DNA from: Myrica gale
Taxonomy: Eukaryota; Streptophyta; Magnoliopsida; Fagales; Myricaceae
DNA length: 64,000 nt
Reading direction: 5' to 3'
Assembly: GCA_963930655.1 (NCBI GenBank)
Contig: OZ005601.1
Location: 25,234,921-25,298,920, forward strand
Shown: positions 1-14,100 of the stretch, in pieces
Position numbering within the stretch: the first letter of the stretch is position 1
How the letters are laid out: the number at the start of each line of letters is the position of its first letter
Program-made: the position numbers and the translations under genes
The notes under the pieces: generated by a model
Told to the model about the DNA's origin: nothing
Database searches by the model: none
The model's input: only the letters and a program-made list of their open reading frames with translations

Positions 1-232
1 ATTTTGGACTCTCTCCTGTCCAGAAAGAATTAAAACGTGTGATACCAATACAAAAAGTTGAAGGTAGTAACATATACACACTAAAGCAGATAAAGATCCT
101 CTTCAGAACATCTTGGGCTGTTCTCTCCTCCAAGAGTACCATATATGTGTCGATCGGATTTTTCCTGCTTTGTTTTCGTTTTTTGACGAGAAAAACAGAT
201 CAAAACAATAAGAAACAGTGACCTCTGCTGCA

Positions 233-790
233 TCATCCTGGAATTGTCTCTGATCGATTTGGAAATCTGAGTTGAAGTTGTATGCGGTAGGTTGCGTCCA
301 CTTCAGATGGTTGACGATCCGTCTGCGCAAAAACAGCAAGCCCACGTGCAAAAGCAAAAGACCATGTCCCTCCTACCACATTGAGGAGTTCTTTGTCCTT
401 ATGATCAACATGTTTGGCCTCGACACTAAGGCTGCCCGAATACTCGGCTGTGTCGAATGTCAGATATACGATATTGAACGCCGAGTGTGCAAACTCTTCG
501 GCAGGAACTATGAATCCCTGGGCTTTTCCCACCACCCGAGAAGTGTTCTCAGGTCCCTCTGTAAGCGTACGATGAAAGATGAATGCCTTAGCATTTGATC
601 TTGCCGGGCGTTGGGTGTCGGGGCTTGCAGTTTGTGGTTGTTGGATGTATAGGGACAGGGCCAGCCAAGGCGGCCGTACGTGACTCTTTGATGGCTTCCT
701 ATGGGGTATGGGCGAGAGGAAAGCCAAGAGAAGGACTGCCAATATGGCCAAAGAGACCGCATCGCAGAATATAACTCTGGGAAGCATCAT
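233..790 (-). CDS. Dirigent family protein, single exon
   Basis: An intronless reading frame of 185 codons. Residues 6-26 form one hydrophobic segment that could be a signal peptide or membrane anchor. From about residue 67 the protein follows the dirigent domain: AKAFIFHRTLTEGPENTS, then VVGKAQGFIVP, AHSAFNIVYLTFDTAEYSG, LSVEAKH, a VVGGT motif followed by FAFARG, and a final ATYRIQLQLRFP strand. Dirigent proteins are secreted beta-barrels that steer the stereochemistry of monolignol radical coupling in lignan and lignin formation; which product this one makes cannot be told. The family motif is usually GGTG; here the last glycine is tryptophan (GGTW). The start is the first Met of an MM pair, and a TATA-like TATAAAAG lies on the same strand at 864-857, about 67 bases upstream. 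Family is secure, substrate unknown. Confidence 0.85.
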   Translation of the reverse strand: MMLPRVIFCDAVSLAILAVLLLAFLSPIPHRKPSKSHVRPPWLALSLYIQQPQTASPDTQRPARSNAKAFIFHRTLTEGPENTSRVVGKAQGFIVPAEEFAHSAFNIVYLTFDTAEYSGSLSVEAKHVDHKDKELLNVVGGTWSFAFARGLAVFAQTDRQPSEVDATYRIQLQLRFPNRSETIPG

Positions 791-856
791 GCACGCCGGA
801 ACCCAATGGAAAATGTTGATTGGAGGTTCGAGACTTTCAAGTTGGGTTAGTAATTT

Positions 857-864
857 CTTTTATA
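857..864 (-). promoter_or_regulatory. TATA box of the dirigent gene
   Basis: TATAAAAG on the minus strand about 67 bases before the dirigent start codon, a normal distance for a plant core promoter with a short leader. Called from motif and spacing only. Confidence 0.45.
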
Positions 865-3700
865 CATGACTTCAATGGATGAAGTGAACTTGCTCCCCCT
901 GTTATATGTTTGGTAACCTAAGCCACTCTTTCATTAACAAAAGTACCTGAGCCAATTATAAATCTCTAAAATATCAATTCCTAATTTGAGTAAGTGGCAG
1001 GTCATGGCTAAAAAGTCCAGTGCCTATTATCTTTTGCTCGGGAAGGCCGGGATTTTGGTATGGTTCCTGCACTATTTTTGAATAATAATAAAAATAAATA
1101 CATTTTTATATTCTCTAATTATTATTTTATCACATTAAACCTACTAACTATTAATTTAAAATAAGAGAACATCATAATTATGTCCTATATTTAAAAGCAA
1201 AAATCAATCAACCTCCCTCAAATTTCAATATATTTTATTATGTCCCTCATGTTTAAAATACAGTCAATCATCGCATTCTGTTTTATTTGACTTGACAATT
1301 TTTACGAAAAAATTAGAAAATAAATTATTAAAAATAAAATAAAATTTCTCTATTTTTATTTAAAAATATTACTTTTTATTTAAATATTATTTTTAATAAT
1401 TATTTGTAATAATTTTATCTTGAAAGATATTTATTTTGTTAATTTTTCATATGGTTTAATTGTAATTGGTTTTTGCACATAGATAGAGGGCTTACCCAAA
1501 TTTTTTTTATAAATGAAGATATTCTATGGGAGATACAATTGTCATTTCAAATTCATATAAAAGTGCAAAATGTCGAGTAAAATATAGTAAAAATAATCAT
1601 TTAACTTCCATAATTAAAGAGTGCATATTTATCCAAACCAAAATCTTTGAATTGTTTAATCTTAACCCTCCATTGTGAATATAATTCGGAATTAACTGAA
1701 GCACTGCCATTTCTTATACAAAATAAATGAGATACATTAAATATTTGATATTGCAATTTTTTTCATCACAGTAAAACTAAGACGAAATAGAGTCCCTGAT
1801 CACCTTTTAATTACAATTATTCCTCTATATTTAACTTTCATTCACCAGATTAACTGTGCATTATCAACTCCAATCATAACCTGATACACTGCATGGATTA
1901 AAAAGTCTTATCAAATTTAAATGCCAAAAAAATGAATTTAGCTACTGAATAGAGTTTTATTAAAAAGTGCGAAAGGTGGTTGGGCAGACAACCAGAACCT
2001 ACAACATAACAGCAAGCAAGAGTAAATTGAATTGTAACAAAATTTTTTTTTTGAAAAAAGACTTCAAAATTAGAAAATGAGGTGTGAGCCACCGAGCCAA
2101 GGCCGCCAAATGAGTCCATGGCTAGAGACCGCCCCTTCGAAGGGGAGCCCAAATATATCACCCCCTTCGCAACCAAAACGTCGCGTGTAGTTGCAACCCA
2201 ACCCCCCTCCTCTTTGAGGAGTCGGCACCTTTTTCTTTCTCAAAGATAAGCCCTGTTTTCACATCAAGAACTTTGCAGATGAGGAAATGCCAAAGGGGCT
2301 TCTTACTTCCCAAACACTACATCTATATATAAACGCTGGAATTTAAAATCGTCCAACTGATTTATTTTTATATTTTTTTGTTTAGTCCACGTGAAATATA
2401 TTCATATTTTAAATTTATGTGGAATACATTTATTAGCTTATGATGTGTACACTGTTAATTTATTATACAAAAGCCTGAGAGAACAACTACTTTCGACAAA
2501 TAGTAAAACTTCCAATAATCAGTTGTGATGGAGTCAAATATGATCAAGCCCAACAGATGAGTAATGGGCCCATGCCCCAAGGGAGGAGGATGGTCGTGGA
2601 GGAAGAGACGTGGCATGTCTTCCCCTGCCGCCTACAAATCATATTTTTAGTTAGTTGGGACTCGAGGTATTCTTGTGTCTGCAAGAGGGAAGGTCCCATG
2701 CGGAAGCTCTGATTGGTTAGCTGGGCAGAGGGGGCTATTTCTGGACTTCTTTCACGGGCCCTCCCTTGGACCGAATCAGGTCAGATGAGCAGAAGATTTC
2801 ATGCCCGTCAAGTTTAGAGACCAAATAGGTTAATATCAAGAAAACACATTTAGTTGGTTGAGCTTTAAATATTTTTGGGTGGTTCGCATCATCATGAAAA
2901 ACATTCGCAACGGATAAAATCTGAGGGTTCATTTCTGTTTGTTTCACTAGGCAGATCAATAGAATATAGTATGATCATTAGAAGACACACACATGAAAAT
3001 ATACAAAGACGCACCAAACATAGACAAATTCGAGAGGAAGAAATACTCACATTTATTAACCCGCCCTTTTGTCTCCTAGAATACCACATAAATAAGCAGA
3101 CTCAACAAATAGAAAGTAGTTAGAAAACACAAAAACAGGCTTTACCACCCCCACTTAAAATATAAAAAAGAGTGGAGTATAGAAAACAACCTTTACACGT
3201 ACTTAAAAAAATAATATTCCAGCCTTATTACACGAACAACCCAACTCCTTTTTCACGCTTCATGGCTCGTTCCAAATAATCTTCCATATAACTTAAGAAG
3301 TGAGCTGGGCTTGGCCTACTTGGGGACAAATATATTTATGTGAAAATAAAAAATGACTAGATGAATGATAGCATGCTATTATACGTCGAGAGAAATTTTT
3401 TTGAAACTATTGAGAACAAAATCATTTTGTAGCATTTTCAGAAGATGTAATCTCGTAGGATCAAATTGTCACATCTCAATCTCAAGTTTCAATATTTTTA
3501 ATGTTTTGTCCTTAATTTTTGATATTTTAACACTAAAACACTTGCAATACATAAGTTGAGATGCCATTTTGCCTTAAGAATTTGACCCCCTTGACTAGAA
3601 TTCTAGTTCCGGTCACTACTTGCATGAGAGCCTCCTCTAGGTGGGCTCTCCCACCTGGTGGGCTATCCCATAATTATTTTTATTTTTTAGATATTTTACA
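865..3700. other. AT-rich intergenic DNA, no gene recognised
   Basis: No reading frame here resembles a protein. Stretches around 1.1-1.5 kb are poly-A/T rich and share words (for example TTTAAAAATATTAC) with diverged dispersed repeats near 41.2 kb, so part is old transposon debris. The GC-richer block at about 2.08-2.25 kb and the one at 2.55-2.76 kb carry no motif I recognise. Confidence 0.4.
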
Positions 3701-3734
3701 ATTTCGATAGAGCCACCTTCCAACTCTCCTATTT

Positions 3735-3855
3735 TATTAGATTATAATTTTTTGTATTTTTATAAAATTTTGATAAATCAGTCTTAGTGAACCAAATCTC
3801 CTATTTTATTAGATATTTTATAATTTTTTGTATTTCTATAAAATTTTGATAAATT
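3735..3855. repeat. Short tandem duplication, AT-rich
   Basis: The phrase CTCCTATTTTATTAGAT followed by a TTTTTGTATTT...ATAAAATTTTGATAAAT run occurs twice in succession with small changes. It is a local duplication with no coding meaning. Confidence 0.6.
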
Positions 3856-3889
3856 TAGTCTAATCACTAAGACGAGGGCCAGGTAAAGC

Positions 3890-4500
3890 AAGGAAGCGCC
3901 CTCAACCCCTCCTCCTTTTCCCTTCCCTTTTCCCCTCCTCTCTAGTTCGCATTGTCGCATCTTTTGGTTGGTTTTTTTTGTCTATTTTTGTTTCTTTGCA
4001 AGTGTTTTTCTGCGCCGCTAAGTGACTTCCACCCCGTTTCCTCACACGAGCTACATGGTTGGACTCGACATGTCGTGATCTACGCCTCCACTCCCAACCA
4101 TTGCTCCAACAACGGCACGTGTTCACTCGCGTGCCACATGGACCTCACACGCCGTTCCATTTCGGTACGACCTCCTCCGCCCCTCGCCACATGCTTCTCT
4201 TCCTAGGACTGGACTATGTGGCTTCTATCCTCCTTTTTTGCAGTGGATCTGCCCCCACGCGCCGCCTCCGCCACCACATCTCAAATTGCGTTCCGGCCAG
4301 TTTTCCCGACCCTTTACGTGGCCTATGTTTCCCTTTCGCCCGTTTGGGCTTGCCTCTATATTTAAGACTGGTTGTAGGCTTATCTGCCCCTTGTGGGGAT
4401 TTGTAGGATCTTTCGGTCCGTCTACTCGTTGGTCTGTCGACTCTTCAGTACGCCCTTTAAAGCTTTCTGAGGTTTTTAACCTTCGATGTTTTGATTAATA
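3890..4500. other. GC-richer block of unknown nature
   Basis: This 600-base block is much richer in C and G than its surroundings. Overlapping open frames exist on both strands but none looks like a known protein. A TATA-like TATATTTAAG near 4358 followed by a pyrimidine-rich stretch could be a core promoter or the regulatory part of an LTR. No partner copy or coding exon is visible, so it is left unassigned. Confidence 0.25.
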
Positions 4501-5199
4501 TATATGCTATTATGCTTTAAAAAAACAATTGGACTAATGAAGCAAATTATTTCAACTTTAACCAGCACACGACGCTTAGTAAAAAATAAAAAAGCACATT
4601 ATACAAGCCACTCGAAATTCCCGGCAACGACAGCTCTAGACTGTATCGAAAACCTATGAAGCATACACAAGGAATAGAATTTTGCCCATGCTTAACTGGA
4701 ACATAAAAAGGCAAAGTCTAAACAAAACTATATGGGTAACCCATGCAAGCAATTAAATTGTCTAAACATTATGGTACCACAAATCAGCAAACCATCAGAT
4801 GTCCCACAGTTCCAAATAGTCCTATAACGAACTCACAAAGCACCCCCAAAGAATTTCAGGAATTAATCATATACCCAGAATAACAGGCCAGCAGCAAGAA
4901 AATAACTAAAAAATATCCTAGGATTGAGAAATCGCATTGCGTGGAAGGGCCAAAACCCATGGCAGAGAAAGCTGTTCATGTTTCTCGTAAATTACAACGA
5001 TAAACTTTGAAGAAAGATAAATATAAGATTGAAAAGTACTTGGTCACAACACGTTCCATTGCTCCTTATGCCCTAGAATTATTTTTTAGAACCCAAAAAA
5101 TGCGACTTCCCAGAACCAAAGGCTATGTAGTTACTAAACAAGCATTAACACTACTTAAGTCCAAGGAACCCCGCCCCGAAAAGTTTTTTTTTCTGTAAT

Positions 5200-8100
5200 T
5201 GTATTAGCTAGTCATTGGATACCGTGAAGCATAAAACCCGGTACAAGCCATAGTAGAAACCAAAACATCTACATCTCTGGAACTGCCAAAATCGATTGGA
5301 AAAATTAGAAAAGGAACAATATTCTGTTCTACTTCTCAGCAACATACCAGGAAAGGACAGAATCAACAAACTCTGCTGCTCAATCACAAGAATCCCCTTG
5401 ACCAACCATAATCGAGTCACAAACTCCGATGACTTACTGCTCACCTTCAACCAATAACGCTGGAACTTCCAAATTCCAGCCCCCTGTTAGTACTGGATGG
5501 TTTAAGAATAAAGGTCACAGGTACAATTGTTAAGAGCGAAGAATTTCTCCAACAAAAAAATTATCCACATCAACACGCGGAAAAAGAACCCCAACATTCA
5601 ACAAAGAAAAGTTTCCCCGACAACAATAACTTATTGGCAGCAATGCTAATCTGTAGAGTAAGATGTTCCATCGAATGAGCAACAATGTTTAGAAGAAAAT
5701 CTTCACCAAAACCAAGCACCACCTGAAAATTCCAATAACCTCCTTGTATACAGTGCAAAAGCAAGTCTACCCGGACAACCAAAACCAGGTCTGTAAATTT
5801 TGGCAGATTAGTGTCCAAGACCAGTAAACGTCGTCGCTAGATTAAACTCCAAACTGCGTATGAGTATACCAACGGCGATTTCCCAAAAGCTTCACAGATA
5901 CAGGAATTTATAACCAAACTGGAATGCCAACAAAAGATATCACAGGGCCCAAGTCTTGTTAAAACAAGAACAAAGATTTCAGTATGGGTAGAAGCAAACA
6001 AAAAGAACACAAGCATATTACATGGAGTGTGATCTGTTAGTTACACCAACGCGGTAAAGCCCTAATCAAATTCTTCCGCATATCCTGAACTCCTATAACG
6101 TAAATCAGCAATAACATGAGAAGCCCATGTAGTGACCCAACAATGCAAGATAAATCCACATAATTTCCAAACTTCTAACATCCCATAACGGAAAGGAAAG
6201 AAACCCACACCTATGCCTTTATGGGATTTGAAGAGCATCCAACTCTATCTTCCATACCTGCCCAATGACAACTAATCACAGTAATACTGGTGCACCAAGC
6301 TATGATCCCAAATTTGTAATAGACATCGATGCAGAAGAAGAAATCTGCACAGCACTGCCATTTAGAAAGCCAGCCAACCTTTTGAAAAAAGGACAGTTCA
6401 CACATTGTGCCGCCTTCAGATGAAAACACGATTGGTCTACCGTCTACTTTGGTGGAACCCAACGCTTGAAGAGTCAATTTTTACCCACAAAAACCCTTCA
6501 AATACAAAGAGAAGACTGAAGAAGGAAAACAAAAGGAGGGAAAAAAGGGCAAAACTATACAAGATTGAGAAGCATGGGAAAGCAGAGGAAAAATAGAACC
6601 CAGATCCATTGCGATGCCCGACACCAGATCGAGAAGCAGGACAAACCAGAAAATAAAAGTATAGGCCCGAGTGAAAAAAACAGTTTGCGATGCCTGAGAC
6701 TCCACAACCCCTATAAACAAATTCAAGGATGTCGCTCACTCTCTTGGGGTCCATGTCATCTGAAATAGTCCATTAGCATAACTAAATTTGAATAGGAAGA
6801 GACTCAGCATCAGGAGCAGTAAGCCCTCCTTAATTGACTTGGCTTTACTGCACCTGAATTAATCAAAAAGCCAATTTATTTTATGGGCCAAGGAGGAGGC
6901 TGCGAATCCACTTGGAAGAGGATCACTGCCTTAGGTAACGTGAGTTGGATAGAGAAGCAAGAGAAAACAGAGAATGAAAAAAGGAATTGAGCCCGAGTTA
7001 AAAAAAAGCATTCCACGTTGTTGCTCGAGACACCGAAATTAATCTTTCAAACCATGTAAATGCAACCTGACAATACACACAATCCACGCTCCAATTATCA
7101 CACGTTTTAAAGACATCTCTATAAGATCAAAGGAATTACCACAATAACTTGGAATAAACCAAAGAAAAGCCAAACATGTATCGCTACCAAAGTTGGCAAT
7201 AACACTTACGGAGAAGAAACCAGTCCATTCCTCTACATAACACTTGCCAGAACCAAAGTTTGAAGCTAAAAGCAAAGCATTGCAAAACTTATCGCAACAG
7301 TCCCATCAACCCTAGTCATCTAAGTCCAAGAAAGCCCTAAACAGTTCTTCCTGTAGTCATGTTAGCATCAAATTCATAGCTGTCGATACTTGATACCAAA
7401 AGTGGTGAAAAGCCGTTATAAACCAGATTGTCCACCAATAAAACACTTCTGAAAAGAGGGAGAAACATAGGAACCTTAACTCTTCCATATAAAGTGCGAA
7501 GAAAAGAAACCCAAACCTACAAATCTCTGAAGCTGCCCAACTCTATCTTAGATAACTGCCATACAACACCACCGAATAAAAGATCCGCTAAATCAGTTAT
7601 CTTAAGTACTAATAAGTTGAGTCCTAGCAGTTGCACACTTAAAAATAAGCAGGACAAACACACCACAGAAGCACATTTGCTGGATTCCAATGTAGTAATA
7701 GCGCACCAAAATCGATTAGAAAACTCAGATGATAAACAAGATTTCTTTCTTCCATCCTACCAGGCACTGCAGCATCATACAAGGAAAAGATGGAGAACGA
7801 ACAAACTCTGCTGCTCAAACATGAGAAGCCAAAATAACATGCACAGAACCTAAACACGTATTATTACAGCCGAAGAAGATTTCCCTTGACCAACCATACT
7901 ACGGTCACAAACTGATGATTTACTGCCCAAAATCAACTGATTGCATTCCCATTTTGATTTGCAAATCATGCGGACCTTCCAAGCTCCAACCCTCTAAGAA
8001 CTGGATGCCTAAGAAAAGAAGTCACAGGCCCAATTGTCAAGGAGGGAAAAAAATAAAGAAAAGATGAGAGAGGTCCACAGGGAGAAAGAGAGCCTATCCC
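5200..8100. repeat. Decayed left flank of the unit array
   Basis: Diverged copies of the unit that is well preserved at 8.1-14.9 kb. Landmarks recognised: the 'attggtctac...ggaacccaac' block near 6432, and the block running from 'gaagcccaactctatcttagataactgcc'-type text near 7.53 kb through 'aaagcaggacaaacac' to 'gattccaatgtagtaatagcgcaccaaaa' near 7.7 kb. A partial copy ('ctacatctctggaactgcc') begins near 5.27 kb. No protein family is recognised on either strand. Confidence 0.6.
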
Positions 8101-11100
8101 CAAACCATACTCCATTTACCAAATACACGGAACTTGAGGATGGAGATACTCTTCACAGCTGCTCTTTGCCTGGACCCGCAACTTGAGGATGTAGAAACTC
8201 TTCATGTCTGCTCCAAAGTCGACGTTCAAGCGTTAGAAGAGACTATATCAAGAGAGAGAGAGGGAGCTTATCACAACAGGTCCCAATCAACTCTCGTCGC
8301 CCGACTCCAAGAACCCTAAAACGTCCTACCATGCAGCAGCAGATATTGCACACCAATAAACATGAAATCATTTTTAAGCACGGTGTTCAATATTGGAAGA
8401 CGAGGGAGAAATCCATTTAGCATTGGAACCATAAACCTTTCAATATAAAACACACAAGAAAAGAAACCCAAACCTAAATACATCCGAGGCTCCCCAACTC
8501 CATCATAGACAACTGCCAAACAACAACAAATAAGGGATAAAGATTTGACTCGCATAAAAATGCAGGACGAAAAACACTAATAACCTCAAGTCGTAAGGAG
8601 CTGGGGAAGTGCAAGTATAGAACCAGGGAAAATATACACCACCACCTTTGCCAGATTCCAATGTGGCAAAGAGCTGTAATGCACAAAAAAAAATTACAAC
8701 TCGTATAAGGAACAAGAGTTTGTTCAGCATCTGAAAAGACTTATTTAAAACAAAACAAAAAGGAAAGGAGGGACTGATATTACTACTCAGGCATAAGAAC
8801 ACCCATAATAAATTCCAACTCTTGTGGAGATAGCAAGAACATCTTTCTAACATCTTCATTATACCGAATGCCCAGATTCCATCTGAAATCCACACAAACC
8901 AAGCACCAATTTGCAGAATCGAAGTGAAATTGAACTTCCAAACACATAGTGATCAAGCCAGCCAACCTTACAAGAAAAAGGACAATTTCCATATCTGTGC
9001 CACCTCCAGCTGAAACCCTGATTGGTCAACTTTTCTAGAACCCAACAGATCAAGTACATAACTGAGTTCAGATCAGGGCACGGAATCCAACCTCCCATTA
9101 TATCACATGAAAGAGCACTCCACAGCAAATTGTAATTTATAGGATGAAGAGAATAATCACAATAATTGGAAAATTAAAGAAAATCCTAGACACCACCCCG
9201 ACGGCTAGTTACTGGAAATATCTGGCTACCACTTTTAAGGATGAAGATACTCTTCATGTCTGCTCTTTGCCTGGACCCGCAACTTAAGGATGTAGAAACT
9301 CTTCATGTCTGCTCCAAAGTCTACGTTCGAGCGTTAGAAGAGGCTAAATCAAGTACGAGAGGGAGTTTATCACAACAGGTCCCAATCAACTATCGTCACC
9401 TGACTCCAAGAACCCTAAAATGTCCCTTGCAGCTGCAGATATTTCATACCAATAGACATGAAATAATTTTTTAGCACGGTGTCAATATTGGAAGACTTCT
9501 TAAACGAGGGAGAAATCCATTTAGCATTGGAACCTTGACCTTTTAATATAGAACACACAAGAAAAGAAACCAAAACCTAAATATATCCGAGGCTCCCCAA
9601 CTCCATCTTAGACAACTGCCAAACAACAACAAAAAGGGATAAAGATTTGACTCGCATAAAAATGCAGGATGAAAAACACTACTAACCTCAAGTTGTAAGG
9701 AGCTGGGGAAGTGCAAGTATAGAACCAGGGAAAATATACACCACACAACCGTTGCCAGATTCCAATGTGGCAAAGAGCTGTAGTGCACACAAAAACTTAC
9801 AACTCGTATAAGGACCACCAAGGGTTTGCTCAACATCTGAACAGACTTATTTAAAACAAAGGAAAAGAGGTGGGACTAATATTACTAAGACAAAAGAACA
9901 CCCATATTAAATTCCCAACTCTTGTGGAGATAGCAAGAACATCTTTCTAACATCTTCCTCATTATACTGAATGCCCAGATTCCATCAGAAATCCACACAA
10001 ACCAAGCACCAATTTGCAGATTTGATGTGAAATTGAACTTCCAAACACACAGTGATCAAGCCAACCAACCTTACAAAAAAAGGACAATTTCCATATCTGT
10101 GCCACCTCCAGCTGAAACACTAAAATTTCCATATTTGTGCCACCTCCAGCTGAAACCCTGATTGGTCAACTTTTCTGGAACCCAACTGCTTAAGAAGTAC
10201 ATAACTGAGATCAAATCAGGGCACGCAATCCAACCTCCCGTTAAAACACATGAAGAGGCACTCCACAGCAAATTGTAATTTATAGGATGAAGAGAATAAT
10301 CACAATAATTGGAAAATTAAAGAAAATCCTAGACACCACCCCGATGGCTAGTTAGTGGAAATATCTGGCTACCACTTTTAAGGATGAAGATACTCTTCAT
10401 GTCTGCTCTTTGCCTGGACCCACAACTTAAGGATGTAGAAACTCTTCATGTCTGCTCCAAAGTCTACGTTCGAGCGTTAGAAGAGGCTAAATCAAGTACG
10501 AGAGGGAGTTTATCACAACAGGTCCCAATCAACTATCGTCACCTGACTCCAAGAACCCTAAAATGTCCCTTGCAACTGCAGATATTTCATACCAATAGAC
10601 ATGAAATAATTTTTAAGCACGGTGTCAATATTGGAAGACTTCTAAAACGAGGGAGAAATCCATTTAGCATTGGAACCTTGACCTTTCAATATAGAACACA
10701 CAAGAAAAGAAACCCAAACCTAAATACATCCGAGGCTCCCCAACTCAATCTGAGACAACTGCCAGACAACAACAAATAGGGATAAAGATTTGAATCGCAT
10801 AAAAATGCAGGATGACAACACTAATAACCTCAAGTTGTAAGGAGCTGGGGAAGTGCAAGTATAGAACCAGGGAAAATATACACCACACCACCGTTGCTAG
10901 ATTCCAATGTGGCAAAGAGCTGTTGTGCACACAAAAACTTACAACTCGTATAAGGAACAAGAGTTTGCTCATCATTTGAACAGACTTATTTAAAACAAAG
11001 GAAAAGAGGTGGGACTAATATTACTAAGACAAAAGAACACCCATATTAAATTCCCAACTCTTGTGGAGATAGCAAGAACATCTTTCTAACATCTTCCTCA

Positions 11101-14100
11101 TTATACTGAATGCCCAGATTCCATCTGAAATCCACACAAACCAAGCACCAATTTGCAGATTTGAAGTGAAATTGAACTTCCAAACACACAGTGATCAAGC
11201 CAACCAACCTTACAAAAAAAGGACAATTTCCATATCTGTGCCACCTCCAGCTGAAACACTAAAATTTCCATATTTGTGCCACCTCCAGCTGAAACCCTGA
11301 TTGGTCAACTTTTCTGGAACCCAACTGCTTAAGAAGTACATAACTGAGATCAAATCAGGGCACGCAATCCAACCTCCCGTTATAACACATGAAGAGGCAC
11401 TCCACAGCAAATTGTAATTTATAGGATGAAGAGAATAATCACAATAATTGGAAAATTAAAGAAAATCCTAGACACCACCCCGATGGCTAGTTAGTGGAAA
11501 TATCTGGCTACCACTTTTAAGGATGAAGATACTCTTCATGTCTGCTCTTTGCCTGGACCCACAACTTAAGGATGTAGAAACTCTTCATGTCTGCTCCAAA
11601 GTCTACGTTCGAGCGTTAGAAGAGGCTAAATCAAGTACGAGAGGGAGTTTATCACAACAGGTCCCAATCAACTATCGTCACCTGACTCCAAGAACCCTAA
11701 AATGTCCCTTGCAGCTGCAGATATTTCATACCAATAGTCATGAAATAATTTTTAAGCACGGTGTCAATATTGGAAGACTTCGTAAACGAGGGAGAAATCC
11801 ATTTAGCATTGGAACCTTGACCTTTTAATATAGAACACACAAGAAAAGAAACCCAAACCTAAATATATCCGAGGCTCCCCAACTCCATCTTAGACAACTG
11901 CCAAACAACAACAAATAGGGATAAAGATTTGACTCGCATAAAAATGCAGGATGAAAAACACTAATAACCTCAAGTCGTAAGGAGCTGGGGAAGTGCAAGT
12001 ATAGAACCATGGAAAATATACACCACACCACCGTTGCCAGATTCCAATGTGGCAAAGAGCTGTAGTGCACACAAAAAATTACAACTCGTATAAGGAACAA
12101 GAGTTTGTTCAGCATCTGAAAAGACTTATTTAAAACAAAACAAAAAGGAAAAGAGGGACTGATATTACTACTCAGGCATAAGAACACCCATATTAAATTC
12201 CCAACTCTTGTGGAGATAGCAAGAACATCTTTCTAACATCTTCCTCATTATACTGAATGCCCAGATTCCATCTGAAATCCACACAAACCAAGCACCAATT
12301 TGCAGATTTGAAGTGAAATTGAACTTCCAAACACACAGTGATCAAGCCAACCAACCTTACAAAAAAAGGACAATTTCCATATCTGTGCCAACTCCAGCTG
12401 TTAACTTTTCTGAAACCCAACCGCTTAAGAAGTACATATTTGGAGATCAGATGAGGGCACACAATCCAACCTCCCATTATAACACATGAAAGGGCACTCC
12501 ATAGCAAATTGTAATTTATAGGATGAAGTGAATAATCACAATAATTGGAAAACTGAAGAAAAGCCTACACACACCACCCCAATGGCTGGTTACTGGAAAT
12601 ATCTGGCTACCACTTTTAAGGATGAAGTTATTCTTCATGTCTGCTCTTTGCCTGGACCCGCAACTTATGGATGTAGAAACTCTTCATATCTGCTCCAAAG
12701 GCTATGCACGTTCAAGTGTTAGAAGAGACTAAATCAAGGGAGAGACGGAGCTTATCACAACAGGGCCCGACTCCAAGAAGTCTTTATTGTCTGACTGAGC
12801 ACTTCTTGAGGAAGGCAAATTAGCCAGTGATTCTCAGAACTGCAGAAACAGAATTGGCAGTTGCAGACATAACTAATATTGAAAGGGAGGTTACTGATTG
12901 GTCAAACAGCAAATTAGCCTACATAAATTTATGTTCCCAGGAGCTATTGCATCATTTAGATAACAGCAAGACCACACAATCAAATGCTTCACCCTCTACA
13001 GAGTTCCCAATTGATGGATCAAAACAGGCTACCAATCTACTTTCAACTGATCCTGTCATTCTAGAAGCTCTTAGAAATGCCGGCCTTGTGTCTGATTCTC
13101 CTCCAAATAGTCCTAAAATGTCCTACCTTGCAGCTGCAGATATCGGGTACCACAAAACAAGAAATGGTTTTAAGCACGGTGTCAAAGTTGGAAGACTTCT
13201 TAAAGTAGGGAGAAATCCATTTAGCATTGGAACCTTAACCCTTCAATATAGAACACACAAGAAAAGAAACCCAAACCTAAATACGTCCGAGGCTCCCCAA
13301 CTCCATCTTAGGCAACTGCCAGACAACAAAATAGGGATAAAGATACGCAGGACAACCACTAATAACGTTAAGTTGGAGTTAGGGAAGTGCAAGTATAGAA
13401 GAAATGAGAACCAGGGAAAATATACACCACACCATCGTTGCTAGATTCCAATGTGGTAAAGAGCTGTAGTGCACACACAAAATTACAACTCAGATATGGA
13501 GCAAGAGTTTGTTCAGGCATATGAACAATTATAAACAAAACAAGAGGAAAAGAGGAGGGACTAACAGATAGTACTACTCAGACAAACGAACGCCCATATT
13601 AAATTCCCACCTCCTGTGGAGATGGCAAGAACATATTTCTAACATCTTCCTCATCATACCAAATGCCCAGATTCCATCTGAAATCCACACACCAAATGCC
13701 CAGATTCCATCTGAAGTCCACACAAACCAAGCACCAATTTGTAGATTCAAAGTGAAATGAACTTCCAAACACAGTGATCAGGCCAGCCAACCTTAAAAAA
13801 GGAAAATTTCCATATCTGTGCCACCTCCAGCGAAAACCCTGATCGGTCAACTTTTCTGGAACCAACCGCTTAAGAAGTACATGACTGAGATCAAATCAGG
13901 GCACACAATCCAACCTCCCATTATAACACATTAAAGGGCACTCCACAGCTAATTGTAATTTATAGGATGAAGAGAATAATCACGATAATTGGAAAACTAA
14001 AGAAAAGACTACACACACCACACCATCTTTGCCTGGACCCGCAACTTAAGGATGTAGAAACTCATGTCTGCTCCAAAGGCTATGCACGTTCAAGTGTTAG

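Noticed and set aside
272-762. Other frames overlapping the dirigent gene
   Set aside because: They are shadows of the dirigent coding sequence on the opposite strand or in another frame.
2035-2176. Possible tRNA or structured RNA in the GC-richer patch near 2.1 kb
   Set aside because: No cloverleaf, A box/B box pair or CCA-proximal stem could be drawn.
4059-4498. Overlapping frames in the GC-richer 4-kb block
   Set aside because: No domain, no splice pattern, and frames on both strands equally open. Probably chance in a stop-poor region.
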